Assembly: GCF_004798685.1 (NCBI RefSeq)
Contig: NZ_CP039291.1
Coordinates: forward strand, 2,170,001 to 2,234,000
DNA: 64,000 bases
Source: Cellulomonas shaoxiangyii
Lineage (GTDB): Bacteria; Actinomycetota; Actinomycetes; Actinomycetales; Cellulomonadaceae
Direction: 5' to 3'
Below the pieces are notes generated by a model. It was not told the DNA's origin, ran no database searches, and saw only the letters and a list, made by a program, of their open reading frames with translations. How positions within the stretch are numbered: the first letter of the stretch is position 1; the number at the start of each line of letters is the position of its first letter. Both the position numbers and the translations under genes were made by a program. Shown in pieces: positions 10,820 through 21,032 of this stretch.

Positions 10820-12483
10820 GCGCCGGCCCGCTGCCTGAGGGCCGCGCCCACGAGACCGGCGAACAGGGGGTGGGAGCGCGTCGGACGCGACTTGAACTCC
10901 GGGTGCGCCTGCGTGGCGACGTAGTACGGGTGCGTCTCGCGCGGGAGCTCGACGAACTCCACCAGCGACGTGTCGGGCGAGACGCCCGAGATCACGAGGC
11001 CGGCGTCCTCGAGCTTGTCGCGGTAGGCGTTGTTCACCTCGTACCGGTGCCGGTGCCGCTCGGAGACCTGCTCGCTGCCGTACGTCTCGGCCACGACGGA
11101 CCCCGGCGTCAGGCGCGCGACGTACGCGCCGAGGCGCATCGTGCCGCCGAGGTCGCCGTCGCCGCCGACGATCGCGAGCTGCTCCTCCATCGTCGCGATG
11201 ACCGGGTGCGGCGAGTCGGGCTCGAACTCGGTCGAGGACGCGTCCTCGAGGCCCACGACGTTGCGCGCGTACTCGATGACCATGCACTGCAGGCCGAGGC
11301 ACAGGCCGAGCGTCGGCACCTTCTGCTCGCGGGCCCAGCGCAGCGCGCCGAGCTTGCCCTCGATGCCCCGCACGCCGAACCCGCCGGGCACGAGCACGGC
11401 GTCGACGCCGCCGAGCGCCTCCTGGGCGCCCTCGGGCGTCTGGCAGTCGTCGGACGTGACCCACCGGATCGTGACCTTGGCGTCGTGGTGGAAGCCGCCC
11501 GCGCGCAGCGCCTCGGTGACCGAGAGGTAGGCGTCGGGGAGGTCGATGTACTTGCCGACGAGCGCGATCTCGACCTGGTTCGCCGGCTTGTGGACGCGCC
11601 GCAGCAGGTCCTCCCAGCCGCTCCACTCGACGTCGCGGAACGGCAGGCCCAACCGCTGCACGACGTAGGCGTCGAGGCCCTCGCTGTGCAGCACGCGCGG
11701 GATGTCGTAGATGCTCGGCGCGTCCTTCGCCGTGACGACGCCCTGCTGCTCGACGTCGCACATGAGCGCGATCTTGCGCTTCGTGGACTCCGGGACGTCG
11801 CGGTCCGCCCGCAGCACGATCGCGTCCGGCTGGATGCCGATGCTGCGCAGCGCCGCCACCGAGTGCTGCGTGGGCTTGGTCTTCAGCTCGCCCGACGGGC
11901 CGATGTAGGGCACGAGCGAGACGTGCAGGAAGAAGACGTTGTCGCGGCCGAGGTCGTGGCGCACCTGGCGCGCCGCCTCGAGGAAGGGCTGGGACTCGAT
12001 GTCGCCGACGGTGCCGCCGATCTCCGTGATGATCACGTCGACGTCCTCGCCCGCCTGCGACCGCATGCGGCTCTTGATCTCGTCCGTGATGTGCGGGATG
12101 ACCTGCACGGTGTCGCCGAGGTACTCGCCGCGCCGCTCCTTGGCGATCACGTGGGAGTAGACCTGGCCCGTCGTGACGTTCGCGGAGCCGACGAGGTCGA
12201 CGTCGAGGAAGCGCTCGTAGTGGCCCACGTCGAGGTCCGTCTCGGCGCCGTCCTCGGTGACGAAGACCTCGCCGTGCTGGAACGGGTTCATGGTGCCCGG
12301 GTCGACGTTGAGGTACGGGTCGAGCTTCTGCATCGTGACCCGCAGGCCGCGGGACCGCAGGAGCCGACCGAGGCTGCTCGCCGTCAGGCCCTTGCCGAGG
12401 GAGGACGCCACCCCCCCGGTGACGAAGATGTGCCGGGTCGAGATGTCCGACCGCCCGGAGAGTCGATACGCGCGCTCTGTCAC
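10816..12483 (-). CDS. pyrG: CTP synthase
   Basis: A 555-residue enzyme that aminates UTP to CTP using glutamine. The N-terminal synthetase domain starts with [20 protein letters not shown] (P-loop-like) and includes [20 protein letters not shown]. The C-terminal class I glutamine amidotransferase domain has its nucleophile in GLCLGLQC (about residue 396) and the His/Glu pair in [14 protein letters not shown]. The GTG start is supported by a TAGGGT -10 hexamer 8 bases upstream. Length is normal for the family. It overlaps the NUDIX gene by 4 bases. Confidence 0.97.
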   Translation of the reverse strand: MTERAYRLSGRSDISTRHIFVTGGVASSLGKGLTASSLGRLLRSRGLRVTMQKLDPYLNVDPGTMNPFQHGEVFVTEDGAETDLDVGHYERFLDVDLVGSANVTTGQVYSHVIAKERRGEYLGDTVQVIPHITDEIKSRMRSQAGEDVDVIITEIGGTVGDIESQPFLEAARQVRHDLGRDNVFFLHVSLVPYIGPSGELKTKPTQHSVAALRSIGIQPDAIVLRADRDVPESTKRKIALMCDVEQQGVVTAKDAPSIYDIPRVLHSEGLDAYVVQRLGLPFRDVEWSGWEDLLRRVHKPANQVEIALVGKYIDLPDAYLSVTEALRAGGFHHDAKVTIRWVTSDDCQTPEGAQEALGGVDAVLVPGGFGVRGIEGKLGALRWAREQKVPTLGLCLGLQCMVIEYARNVVGLEDASSTEFEPDSPHPVIATMEEQLAIVGGDGDLGGTMRLGAYVARLTPGSVVAETYGSEQVSERHRHRYEVNNAYRDKLEDAGLVISGVSPDTSLVEFVELPRETHPYYVATQAHPEFKSRPTRSHPLFAGLVGAALRQRAGA

Positions 12484-12497
12484 GGGCTTCCACCCTA
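12483..12497 (-). promoter_or_regulatory. Leaderless-type promoter of pyrG
   Basis: On the minus strand TAGGGT (12492-12497) is followed by GGAAGCCC and the GTG start at 12483. The 8-base spacing fits a leaderless mRNA, although the GGAAG could also act as a weak ribosome binding site if transcription starts further upstream. Confidence 0.5.
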
Positions 12498-12581
12498 CCG
12501 GACGTCGGGGCCGGCGCCGCGGGACCGCGCCGCGGACGGGCGTGTCCCCGCGCACGTCCGGCCCGTGCGTCGCGTCCGCCG

Positions 12582-14285
12582 TCAGGGGGTGCGGGTCCCG
12601 AGGTCGTTGTCGCCGGCGTCGGCCGGTCGGGGCGCGTCGGCGCGCACGGGGACGGCGGGCCCCTCGACGGATGCACGCTCCGCATGCAGCACCCCCGTGA
12701 CGGTCCCGCGGTCGAGCAGCGCGACCGCCGCGGCGACCACCGTGGCGGCGAGCACCGCACCGCCCGCCGCCGCGCCGGTCGCCGACCACCCGCCGTCGCC
12801 GACGAGCAGCAGCACCGAGTCGGCGACCCACCGGCCCGCGCCGGCCCCGAGCGCGGCGGCGGCCAGCGCGACCACGGACGTCCGCGCGAGCCCCGTGAGC
12901 GCACCGCGACCGGCGGACCGGCGCAGTGCCAGCAGCGCCACCACGGCGCCCGCGGTCATGCCGACCGTCGTCGCGGTGCCGAGCGCCCCCAGGACGCGGT
13001 CGCCCCCCGTGCCGACGACGACCACGAGCACGACCGCCGTGAGCGACACCACGCCCCACCCGACGACGTTCGCCGCCACGGCGGCGCGCGAGCGCTCCAG
13101 CGCGTACAGGCAGCGCGAGACGTGGAACAGCACGCCGAGGCCCACCACGCCGGGCGCCATGGGCACCAGGGCGGAGGCGAGCCCGTCGGCGACGCCGGGG
13201 TTCTCGGCGAGCGCGGCGAACACCGTCGCCACCGCGGGGCCGCCCGCGAGGACCGCCGCACCGCCCAGCGCCGCCGCCACCAGCACGCCGCGCGTGGTCA
13301 CCGCCGCGAGCCGCGCGAACGCCTCGCGCTCCGCCGCGGCCGCGTGCGCCGCCACGCGCGGGAAGGTCGAGGTCGCCAGCGGCACGACCAGCACGGCGTA
13401 GGGCAGCAGGTAGACCTGCTGCGCGAAGACGAAGGCCGTGTACCCCTCCCCCTGCCCCGGCGCGTACCGCAGCGCGAGGCGCAGGATGAGGAAGACCGCG
13501 AGCTGCTGGGCGGCGACGGACCCGATCCCCGCCAGCGCCAGCGCACGGAAACGGGCGCCCGTGTCCCCGTCGAACCGCAGCGTGGGGCGCAGCCGCACAC
13601 CGAGCCGGCGCACGGGGACGAGCATCGGCAGGCACATCGCCGCCACGCCCGCGGTGGTCCCCCAGGCCAGCACCTCGAGCGCGCCGGGGTCGAGCGCCGA
13701 CGGGTCGTTCGCCTCACCGCCCGCGAGGGCCCCGTAGCCGAGGTACGCGCCCATGACGACGAGCGAGTTCAGCACCGGCGCGAACGCGGGCCAGAAGAAG
13801 CGTCGGTGCGCCTGCAGCACCCCGTAGAGCAGCACGGCGACGCCGTACAGCGGCACCTGGACGGCGAACACGAGGGTGAAGAAGCGGATGAGGGCGACGG
13901 TGGTCTCGTCCGGCCCGCCGAGGAACGCCGCGAGCGGCGCGGCGCACACCGCGAGCAGCACCCCGAGCGGCACGAGGACGAGGAGCGTCCACCCGAGCGC
14001 GGCCGACGCGATGCGGTCGACCCCCTCCTTGTCCGCCCGGGCGAGGGGGGCGGCCAGCATCGGCACGACGGCGCCGGCGAGCGCCCCGCCCGCGGCGGCC
14101 TCGAACAGGATGTTGGGCAGCATGTTCGCCGCGTTGTAGGCGTCGCCGATGCGCTCGGCCCGCACCGTGCCCGCCAGCACCAGGAAACGGCCGAGCCCCA
14201 GCACCCGGGAGAGCAGCGTGACGACGGTGATCATCGCCGCCGCGCCGAGGAGCCCCTGGACGGCGCGGCGCGCGCCGGGGCTCAT
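12582..14285 (-). CDS. MurJ/MviN-family lipid flippase
   Basis: A 567-residue membrane protein with about 14 hydrophobic helices. The N-terminal part, with [50 protein letters not shown] split by a short loop, matches the MurJ/MviN signature (R-xLG-x-R and DAFNxAxxxPN). MurJ moves lipid II across the membrane for peptidoglycan synthesis. The C-terminal 40 residues are charged and soluble. It overlaps the upstream MraY-like gene by 4 bases (ATGA) and is followed by pyrG after 98 bp. Whether this is the organism's main lipid II flippase or a paralogue moving another polyprenyl-linked sugar cannot be told here. Confidence 0.85.
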   Translation of the reverse strand: MSPGARRAVQGLLGAAAMITVVTLLSRVLGLGRFLVLAGTVRAERIGDAYNAANMLPNILFEAAAGGALAGAVVPMLAAPLARADKEGVDRIASAALGWTLLVLVPLGVLLAVCAAPLAAFLGGPDETTVALIRFFTLVFAVQVPLYGVAVLLYGVLQAHRRFFWPAFAPVLNSLVVMGAYLGYGALAGGEANDPSALDPGALEVLAWGTTAGVAAMCLPMLVPVRRLGVRLRPTLRFDGDTGARFRALALAGIGSVAAQQLAVFLILRLALRYAPGQGEGYTAFVFAQQVYLLPYAVLVVPLATSTFPRVAAHAAAAEREAFARLAAVTTRGVLVAAALGGAAVLAGGPAVATVFAALAENPGVADGLASALVPMAPGVVGLGVLFHVSRCLYALERSRAAVAANVVGWGVVSLTAVVLVVVVGTGGDRVLGALGTATTVGMTAGAVVALLALRRSAGRGALTGLARTSVVALAAAALGAGAGRWVADSVLLLVGDGGWSATGAAAGGAVLAATVVAAAVALLDRGTVTGVLHAERASVEGPAVPVRADAPRPADAGDNDLGTRTP

Positions 14286-15193
14286 GCGGGTGCGGCGCCC
14301 GGTCGTGCGCCGTCGGCGCCGTCCGCCGCCGGCTCGACCGGTGCCGCGGGGCGACGCCCCCACGCGTCGAGCTCGCGCAGCACGGGCGTGCGCTCGATGA
14401 CGCGCGTGAAGCTGATCCGCTCGCTCGCGACCGTGAGCGCGACGACACCGGCCAGCGCGGCGAGCCGCACGGGCCGGGGCGCACCGAGGACGAGCGCCGT
14501 GCCGAGTGCCGCGCCGAGCGCGTTGGCGCCGCCGTCGCCGAGCATGTCGACCTCGGCGAGGTCCTGCTCGGAGGCGGCGCCGCCGGTCCCGAGGACCGCC
14601 GCCGCCGTCCCCGCGCCGTCCCCGCCGGCGAGCAGCAGCGGCACGGCGGCGAGCGCGGCGGCCTTGAGCGCACGGCCCGGGCGCAGGTCGAGGAGGTTGA
14701 GCAGGTTGGCGGTGCCGGCGATCAGCGCGCCGGACGCGAGCGTGTCGGCCGCGCGCGCGGCCGGACGCACGGCGTGCCCGCCCGCGGGGCGTGCGACGGC
14801 GGCCGCGGCCAGCGCCGTCGCGCCGATGCCGAGCACCTTCAGCCCGCCCGTGGTCAGCCGGCCGTGGGCGAGCGCACCGAGGTGCCCGCGCAGCCCCTTG
14901 GTGCGGGTCGCGGCGTCCTCGCGCAGGTCGTCGACGAGCCCGAAGGTGGCGGCGCCGGCCACGGCAGTAGCCGTGGCGAGCGCCGCACGCGGCGACCCCG
15001 CGCCGACGAGAGAGCCCGCGACCAGGCCGGCCGCGACGGCCGGACCCTCGAGCATGCTCACCGGCTCACCCCGGTGGTTGGTCCGCGTCCACACGCCCGG
15101 TCCGCCGGGAGGGCTGGTGTCCAGGACGCCGCGGACGACGGCCGTGGTCGCGGCCGCGACGGCGGCGGTCGCCAGGCGGCGTCCCGCGCTCAT
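14282..15193 (-). CDS. MraY/WecA-like polyprenyl-phosphate glycosyl-1-phosphate transferase homologue
   Basis: A 303-residue hydrophobic protein that keeps the catalytic landmarks of the MraY/WecA superfamily: a DD pair in FGLVDDLRED (about residue 88), N-x2-N-x2-D in TANLLNLLDLRPG (about residue 166), and DMLGDGGANALGAALG near residue 212, equivalent to the GDxGAxxLG loop. Family enzymes attach a sugar phosphate to undecaprenyl phosphate. It is shorter and more Ala-rich than true MraY, so substrate and even activity are uncertain. It sits between steB and murJ with 4-base overlaps on both sides, which suggests a joint cell-envelope task. Confidence 0.7.
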   Translation of the reverse strand: MSAGRRLATAAVAAATTAVVRGVLDTSPPGGPGVWTRTNHRGEPVSMLEGPAVAAGLVAGSLVGAGSPRAALATATAVAGAATFGLVDDLREDAATRTKGLRGHLGALAHGRLTTGGLKVLGIGATALAAAAVARPAGGHAVRPAARAADTLASGALIAGTANLLNLLDLRPGRALKAAALAAVPLLLAGGDGAGTAAAVLGTGGAASEQDLAEVDMLGDGGANALGAALGTALVLGAPRPVRLAALAGVVALTVASERISFTRVIERTPVLRELDAWGRRPAAPVEPAADGADGARPGAAPA

Positions 15194-16245
15194 CCCTCGC
15201 CCTCCGTGGCGCCCTCCGTGGCGGTGCCGGCGCCCGCGTCGGCCGCGGGGTCGCCGACGGTGGCCGGCGTGCGGTCCACGGGCGGCAGCTGCACGGCCGG
15301 CGGCAGCGGCTCGAGGTCGTCGCCGTACCCGTAGTGGCCGTTCTCGCCCGCGATGCGCGCGGCGAGCGCGAGCGGCACGGCGACCTGCCCCGCGACGTCG
15401 TCGGTGGCGGACACCGTGGTGACCCGCTCGGCCCGGTCGCCGTCGTCCAGCAGCGCGGACGTGAGCGACTCGGGCGTGCGGGGGCCGTCGGCGAGCACCG
15501 CGCCGGTGGACAGCCGCTGCGCCGCGTCGATCACGGCGAGCGCGGCGTCCTGCGTGGTCGGGGTGGACGCGGCGCTCGGCGACGCCTCGTCCTGTGCGAC
15601 GGGCGGCGCGGCGATGACGACGACCGCGTCCGCGGGCGTCGTGATCTCACCGGTCACCGCGAGCAGGGGGTTGTCGCCGGAGGAGAGCAGCTCCAGGAGC
15701 GTCGCGGCGTTCTCCGACAGCACGTCGGGCGCCGTCGCGTCGGCTCCCACGAGGCCTTGCACCAGCGCGTCGGCGAGCTCCGCCTCGGTGCCCGCGTCGG
15801 CGGGGGGCGGCGGCTCGAGGTAGGACACGAGCGTGCCGGCGAGCGCCTGCCGGTAGGAGCGCAGCGCAGGGTCGGTCCAGGCGTCGGTCAGCCGGACCGT
15901 GGCGGACACGGAGGCGCCGGCCTGGCCGAGCCGCTCCGCGATCGCGGTCACCTGCTCCTCGGGCACCTCGTCGAGCAGGACGAGGGCGACGCGGCGGTCC
16001 GCGAGCGCACCGGCGAGCATGCGCTCGCCGGCGGCGGAGACGATCGCCTCCGCGGCAGCCTGGTCGGCGGCCGCGGCGTCGAGCTGCGCACGCAGGTCCT
16101 CCTTCTCCGCGCGCAGCTGCTCCACCTGTCCCGTGAGGGTGTCGCCGATCGTCTCCTTGAGCGGCCCGGCGCCGAGGGCGATGCCGACGGCGAGCGCGAG
16201 GAAGACGGAGATGAGCGAGACGATGTGGTACCGGAAGTCGATCAC
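15190..16245 (-). CDS. steB: SteB/MctB-family protein (copper-transporter-like, cell division)
   Basis: A 351-residue protein beginning MIDFRYHIVSLISVFLALAVGIALGAG, one N-terminal membrane helix, then a coiled coil (about residues 38-65, rich in Gln, Glu and Arg) and an outer soluble domain. This is the family of mycobacterial MctB (Rv1698, copper-related) and corynebacterial SteB, which works with SteA in cell envelope integrity and septation. The start is strongly supported by the family N-terminus. It follows steA after about 130 bp. The C-terminus is Pro/Ala/Glu low-complexity. Which of the two published roles applies here cannot be decided from sequence. Confidence 0.85.
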   Translation of the reverse strand: MIDFRYHIVSLISVFLALAVGIALGAGPLKETIGDTLTGQVEQLRAEKEDLRAQLDAAAADQAAAEAIVSAAGERMLAGALADRRVALVLLDEVPEEQVTAIAERLGQAGASVSATVRLTDAWTDPALRSYRQALAGTLVSYLEPPPPADAGTEAELADALVQGLVGADATAPDVLSENAATLLELLSSGDNPLLAVTGEITTPADAVVVIAAPPVAQDEASPSAASTPTTQDAALAVIDAAQRLSTGAVLADGPRTPESLTSALLDDGDRAERVTTVSATDDVAGQVAVPLALAARIAGENGHYGYGDDLEPLPPAVQLPPVDRTPATVGDPAADAGAGTATEGATEGEG

Positions 16246-16378
16246 GACAGGAGCTCTCGGTCGGGTGCGCCCGGGACTGCGGCGCGAGGGGCGGGGAACG
16301 TCGGGAGGGGGCGCGCGGGCGCGCGGGTCGCCGTCGTGCGACCGGCGGCGCCGGGGCGCGCCCGCCCGGGGGGCGGCG

Positions 16379-17566
16379 TCACGGCGAGCCGCCGACGAGC
16401 GAGCCGAACCACGACACGACGTCGTCGAGACGCGCCCCGAGCAGGCCGATGAGCGTCTGCCCCGACGCGGTGGAGGCCAGCGCGACCCCGAGCGCCAGCA
16501 GCCCGGCGAGGACCAGCAGCGTGAGCTGGACGTTGGAGATGCGGTGCTGGTAGAGCCGGGACACCCCCTTGGCGTCGACCAGCTTGCCGCCCACGCGCAG
16601 GCGCGTGAGGAACGTGCTCGCCATGCCGGAGCGCCCCTTGTCGAGGAACTCGACGAGCGTGGCGTGCGTGCCCACGGCGACGATGAGCTCGGCGCCCTTG
16701 TCGTCGGCGAGCAGCATCGCGACGTCCTCGCTCGTGCCCGTCGCGGGGAACACCACGTGCGGCACCCCGAGCTGCTCGACGCGGGCCAGACCGGGCGCGC
16801 GGCCGTCGCGGTAGGCGTGCACGACGATCTCGGCGCCGCACTGCAGGGACCGGTCGGAGACGGAGTCCATGTCCCCGACGATCAGGTCGGGGCGCCAGCC
16901 GGCCTCGATGATCGCGTCGGCGCCGCCGTCCACCCCGATGAGCACCGGCCGGTACTCGCGGATGTACGAGCGGAGCGTGACGAGGTCCTCCTTGTAGTGG
17001 TACCCCCGGACCACGATGAGCACCTGGCGGCCCTCGAGGCGCGTGTCGATGTCGGGCACGCCGACGCCGTCGAGCAGCAGGTCACGCTCGCGTCGCAGGT
17101 AGTCCATCGTGTTGGCGGCGAAGGACTCGAGCTGCACGGACAGGCCCGCGCGCGCCTCCTCCATCGCCGCCGCGACGGACGCAGCCGTCTGTGCGACGCC
17201 CTCCGCGACCAACGCGTCGCCGTCGTACACGGCGCCGTCGACGACGCGCAGCGTGCGCCCCTCGGCCACGGCCATCACGTCGGCGCCGAGGTCGTCCACG
17301 AGGGGGATGCCGGCGGACACGAGGATCTCGGGCCCGAGGTTGGGGTACCGGCCCGACGTCGACGGGGCCGCATTCAGCACCGCCGCGGGCTGGCACCGCA
17401 CCAGCGCCTCGGCCGACACGCGGTCGAGGTCGAGGTGGTCGATGACCGCGACGTCACCTGGCCGCAGCCGCTTGGTCAGGGACTTCGTTCGGCGGTCGAC
17501 GCGTGCGGGCCCGACCACCTCACCGGTGTCGGGCGCGGTCGTACGCCTGCGCAGGGAGACTCTCAT
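16379..17566 (-). CDS. steA: Putative cytokinetic-ring protein SteA
   Basis: A 395-residue protein of the SteA family (Rv1697 in M. tuberculosis). A central thiamin-pyrophosphokinase-like domain is visible from GVDGGADAIIEAG and DLIVGDMDSVSD (about residues 217-240). One membrane helix near the C-terminus (LTLLVLAGLLALGVALAS, about 352-370) would place the domain inside the cell. In Corynebacterium SteA interacts with SteB and affects cell separation and antibiotic tolerance. It begins 7 bp after the recN stop. Confidence 0.87.
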   Translation of the reverse strand: MRVSLRRRTTAPDTGEVVGPARVDRRTKSLTKRLRPGDVAVIDHLDLDRVSAEALVRCQPAAVLNAAPSTSGRYPNLGPEILVSAGIPLVDDLGADVMAVAEGRTLRVVDGAVYDGDALVAEGVAQTAASVAAAMEEARAGLSVQLESFAANTMDYLRRERDLLLDGVGVPDIDTRLEGRQVLIVVRGYHYKEDLVTLRSYIREYRPVLIGVDGGADAIIEAGWRPDLIVGDMDSVSDRSLQCGAEIVVHAYRDGRAPGLARVEQLGVPHVVFPATGTSEDVAMLLADDKGAELIVAVGTHATLVEFLDKGRSGMASTFLTRLRVGGKLVDAKGVSRLYQHRISNVQLTLLVLAGLLALGVALASTASGQTLIGLLGARLDDVVSWFGSLVGGSP

Positions 17567-17572
17567 CGTCGC

Positions 17573-19309
17573 TCATCGTCCCACGGACTGGGCCAGCAGC
17601 TCCGCCGCGTGCGCGCGCGCCGTCTCCGAGTCGTCCTGGCCGGACAGCATCCGGGCCAGCTCGCGCACGCGGTCCTCGCCGTCGACCGTGCGCACGTCGG
17701 ACTCCGTGACGACGTCGACGCCGTCCGCGACCGACTTCGTGACGACGAGGTGCTGGTCCGCGAACGCCGCGACCTGCGCGAGGTGCGTCACGACCAGCAC
17801 CTGCGTCCCGCCGGCGAGCCGTGCCAGCCGTCGCCCGACCTCCGTGGCGGCCCGTCCGCCGACGCCCGCGTCGACCTCGTCGAACACGAACGTGCCGGGC
17901 CGGGCCGCGCCCGAACCCTCCGCGGTCGCGAGCGCCACCTCGAGCGCGAGCATCACGCGCGACAGCTCGCCGCCCGACGCCCCCTTGCCGAGCGGGCGGG
18001 CGGGCGCGCCCGCGTGCGGCACGAGCAGCATCTCCACCTGGTCCGCGCCGTGCGCGGCCGGCTCGTCCGCGGGCCGGACGTCGACGACCAGGCGTGCGCC
18101 GGCCATCGCCAGGCCCGCCAGCTCGTCGCTGACCGCGTCGGCCAGCCGGTCGGCGGCGTCCGTCCGCGCGGCGGTCAGGGTCGCCTGCAGCTCGCGCAGC
18201 TCGGCGTCCAGCGCGTCCCGCCGCTCCCCCAGCGCCGCGATCCGCTCCTCGCCGCCCTCGAGGTCGAGGAGCCGGTTCGACGACTCCTCGGCCCACCGCA
18301 GGACGGCGGCGACGTCCGCGCCGTAGGACCGGGTCAGCGTGGCGAGCTCCGACCGGCGTCGCTGCACCGCGTCGAGCCGCGCTGGGTCCGCCTGCAGGTC
18401 CTGCACGTACGCCGCGAGGTCCGCGGCCACGTCGGCGAGCAGGTAGCCGGCCTCGGCCACGCGGGTGGCGAGCACGGCCAGGGCAGGGTCGTGCGCACCC
18501 ACCTGCTCGAGCCGGCGCCGCGCGTCCTCGACCAGCAGGGTCGCCGCGGCCGTCTCCCCCGCGCTGTCGTCGTCGCCCACCAGCGCGCCGTGCGCGCCGC
18601 CGGCGGCGGCGCGCAGGTCCTCCGCGTTGCCGAGTCGCTCCGCCTCCGCCGTCAGCTCGGCGTCCTCACCCGGCTGCGGCGCGACGCGCTCGACCTCGGC
18701 CAGGCCCAGGCGCAGCAGCTCCGCCTCCCGCGCACGCTCCTGCGCGCGCGCCACGAGGTCGTCGAGCTCGGTCTGCACCCGCGCACGCTCGGTCCAGACG
18801 GCGCGGTGACGCGCCAGCACGGCGGCGTGCTGCGGGCCCGCGAACGCGTCCAGGGCCGCGCGCTGGTGCGCGGGTGAGCGCAGCCGGGCCTGGTCCGCCT
18901 GGCCGTGCACGGTCACCAGCTCCTCGGCGATGTCGGCGAGGACGCCCTGCGGCACGCTCCGCCCACCGAGATGGGCGCGCGAGCGCCCGGCGGTCCCGTC
19001 GGTGCCGGCCGTCACGGTGCGCAGCACGACGAGGCTGCCGTCGTCGTCGACCTCGGCCCCCGCCTCGCGGGCACGCTCGAGCGCGGGCGAGGCGTCGGCG
19101 AGGACCACCCGGCCCTCCACGGCCGCGGCGCGGGCGCCGGTGCGCACCGCCGCGGGGTCCGCACGGCCGCCCAGCAGCAACGACAGCGCGGTCAGCACCA
19201 TCGTCTTGCCGGCGCCGGTCTCGCCGGTCAGCACGGTCAGGCCAGGGCCCAGCCGCACGTGCGCGCGGCCGATGACGCCGAGGTCGTCGATCCGGATCTC
19301 CTCGATCAC
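17573..19309 (-). CDS. recN: DNA repair ATPase RecN
   Basis: A 578-residue SMC-like ATPase acting early in double-strand-break repair. Motifs: Walker A GETGAGKT (about residue 30), a long helical coiled-coil middle, the ABC signature GKGASGGELSRVMLALE (about residue 453), and Walker B TFVFDEVDAGVGG. Length is typical. The GTG start gives MIEEIRIDDLGVI, matching the family, and overlaps the nadK stop by 4 bases. It is part of the tlyA-nadK-recN chain conserved across Actinobacteria. Confidence 0.96.
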   Translation of the reverse strand: MIEEIRIDDLGVIGRAHVRLGPGLTVLTGETGAGKTMVLTALSLLLGGRADPAAVRTGARAAAVEGRVVLADASPALERAREAGAEVDDDGSLVVLRTVTAGTDGTAGRSRAHLGGRSVPQGVLADIAEELVTVHGQADQARLRSPAHQRAALDAFAGPQHAAVLARHRAVWTERARVQTELDDLVARAQERAREAELLRLGLAEVERVAPQPGEDAELTAEAERLGNAEDLRAAAGGAHGALVGDDDSAGETAAATLLVEDARRRLEQVGAHDPALAVLATRVAEAGYLLADVAADLAAYVQDLQADPARLDAVQRRRSELATLTRSYGADVAAVLRWAEESSNRLLDLEGGEERIAALGERRDALDAELRELQATLTAARTDAADRLADAVSDELAGLAMAGARLVVDVRPADEPAAHGADQVEMLLVPHAGAPARPLGKGASGGELSRVMLALEVALATAEGSGAARPGTFVFDEVDAGVGGRAATEVGRRLARLAGGTQVLVVTHLAQVAAFADQHLVVTKSVADGVDVVTESDVRTVDGEDRVRELARMLSGQDDSETARAHAAELLAQSVGR

Positions 19310-20169
19310 CGTCCACCGTCCTCGCGGGCACCGCGCCAGCCGACGACCGGCAGGTCGAACTTCTGCACGAGCCGCGTCGTGAACGGCGCGGGCGTCAGGC
19401 GCGCGAACCGCACGGGCGTGTCGCTCACGCGCACCTCGAGGCGCGCGCCCCGGTCGAGGGCGAGCTGACGGCGGCCGTCGCACGTGACGACGGCCGTCGA
19501 CGGGGACCGGTCGATGAGCTCGATCGCGAGCACGCTGCCCGGGCCCACCACGAGCGGACGCGCGAAGAGCGAGTGCGCGGCCAGGGGAACGAGGACCGTG
19601 CCGGCGACGTCCGGCCACAGGACGGGGCCTCCGGCCGAGAACGCGTGCGCGGTCGAGCCCGTCGCCGTGGCGGCGACCAGCCCGTCGCAGCCGAAGGACG
19701 ACAGCGGCCGGCCGTCGACCTCGACCACCACCTCGATCATCCGGGCCGGGTCCGTCTTCTCGAGCGCCGCCTCGTTGAGCGCCCAGCCCGACTCGGTCCG
19801 CCCGTCCGGGTGCACGACGAGGACGTCGAGCGTCGCACGCTCCTCGACGTCGTGGTCGCCCGCCGTGAGGCGCGCGACGGCGGTGGCCACGGCCTCGGGC
19901 TCGATCTCGGCGAGGAAGCCGACGTGCCCGAGGTTGACGCCGAGCAGCGGCACGTCCGTCCCGCGCGTCAGCTCCGCGGCGCGCAGGATCGTGCCGTCGC
20001 CGCCGAGCACGACGGCGAGCTCGAACGGGGGCAGGTCCTCGGGTGCGACGTCCTCGGACGCCGCGAACGCCTCGACCCCCGCGAGCTCGAGCGCACGCAG
20101 CACGTCGTCCGCCGCGGCGACCGCCTCCGGGCGGCCGCTGTGCCGCACCACCAGCGCGCGCCGCGTCAT
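19306..20169 (-). CDS. nadK: NAD kinase
   Basis: A 287-residue cytosolic enzyme that phosphorylates NAD+ to NADP+. The diagnostic GGDGT motif is at residues 56-60, followed by NEAALEK (NE/D box) and the glycine-rich AATATGSTAHAFSAGGPV loop. The start ATG overlaps the tlyA stop by 4 bases (ATGA), and its own stop overlaps recN. Length and motif order are normal for bacterial NadK (PpnK). Confidence 0.96.
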   Translation of the reverse strand: MTRRALVVRHSGRPEAVAAADDVLRALELAGVEAFAASEDVAPEDLPPFELAVVLGGDGTILRAAELTRGTDVPLLGVNLGHVGFLAEIEPEAVATAVARLTAGDHDVEERATLDVLVVHPDGRTESGWALNEAALEKTDPARMIEVVVEVDGRPLSSFGCDGLVAATATGSTAHAFSAGGPVLWPDVAGTVLVPLAAHSLFARPLVVGPGSVLAIELIDRSPSTAVVTCDGRRQLALDRGARLEVRVSDTPVRFARLTPAPFTTRLVQKFDLPVVGWRGAREDGGR

Positions 20170-21032
20170 CGGGCCGCTCCCGGTCGCGCGTGCCCGGGCA
20201 CCGTCGCGCCGAGCGCGGTCGCCGCGGCGACGGCGGTGTCGACCGTCGCGGCGACATCGACGTCCTCGTGCCGCTCGCGCCCGGGTGCGGCGAGGCGCAG
20301 GACGAACTCGACGTTGCCGTGCGTGCCCGGGAGCGTGCTGGGCCGCACGTCGACGACGCGCGCGCCGAGGTCGGTCGCCGTGGCGCAGACGTCGAGCAGG
20401 GCGGCGCGCCACAGGGCCGGGTCCCGGACCACCCCGTGCGCACCCAGCCGTTCGCGGCCGACCTCGAACTGCGGCTTCACGAGCAGCACGAGATCGGCCC
20501 CGGGTGCCGCGACCGCGAGCAGCGGCGCCAGCACGAGGCGCAGCGAGATGAAGGAGAGGTCCCCCACCACGACGGTGGGCGCCGGCGCGACGTCGCTCGC
20601 GCGCAGGTCACGCACGTTCACCCCCTCGCGGACCTCCACGCGCGCGTCCTCGCGCAGGCGCCCGACGATCTGGTCGTGACCGACGTCGACGGCCACGACG
20701 TGGGCCGCTCCGCGGCGCAGCAGCACGTCCGTGAACCCGCCCGTGCTCGCCCCGGCGTCCAGGCACACCGCCCCCCGCACCTCGAGGTCGGGCCACGCGT
20801 CCAGCGCGTCCGCCAGCTTGTGCGCCGCGCGTGACGCCCACCCGGGATCGGCCGGGTCGGCGTGCACCGCGACGTCCTGCGCGGCGTCCACGGAGGTCGC
20901 CGCGCGGGCGGCGGGGACGCCGTCGACGCGCACGCGGCCGTCGGCCACGAGCCGCGCGGCCTGCGTGCGCGAGCGCGCGAGCCCCCGGCGGACGAGCTCG
21001 GTGTCGAGGCGTGCCGTCACCGTCGGGCTCAT
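20166..21032 (-). CDS. tlyA: TlyA-family rRNA 2'-O-methyltransferase
   Basis: A 288-residue protein with an N-terminal S4 RNA-binding domain (RLDTELVRRGLARSRTQAAR, residues 8-27) and a FtsJ/RrmJ-like methyltransferase domain with SAM-binding CLDAGASTGGFTDVLL (about residue 90). TlyA methylates 16S and 23S rRNA (C1409 and C1920 in mycobacteria), which affects ribosome function and capreomycin sensitivity. Catalytic-type residues are visible in the SRAAHKL segment (Lys), VVGDLSFISL (Asp) and LVKPQFE (Lys). It overlaps both neighbours by 4 bases. In this genome it lies 4.6 kb from an rRNA operon. Confidence 0.95.
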   Translation of the reverse strand: MSPTVTARLDTELVRRGLARSRTQAARLVADGRVRVDGVPAARAATSVDAAQDVAVHADPADPGWASRAAHKLADALDAWPDLEVRGAVCLDAGASTGGFTDVLLRRGAAHVVAVDVGHDQIVGRLREDARVEVREGVNVRDLRASDVAPAPTVVVGDLSFISLRLVLAPLLAVAAPGADLVLLVKPQFEVGRERLGAHGVVRDPALWRAALLDVCATATDLGARVVDVRPSTLPGTHGNVEFVLRLAAPGRERHEDVDVAATVDTAVAAATALGATVPGHARPGAAR

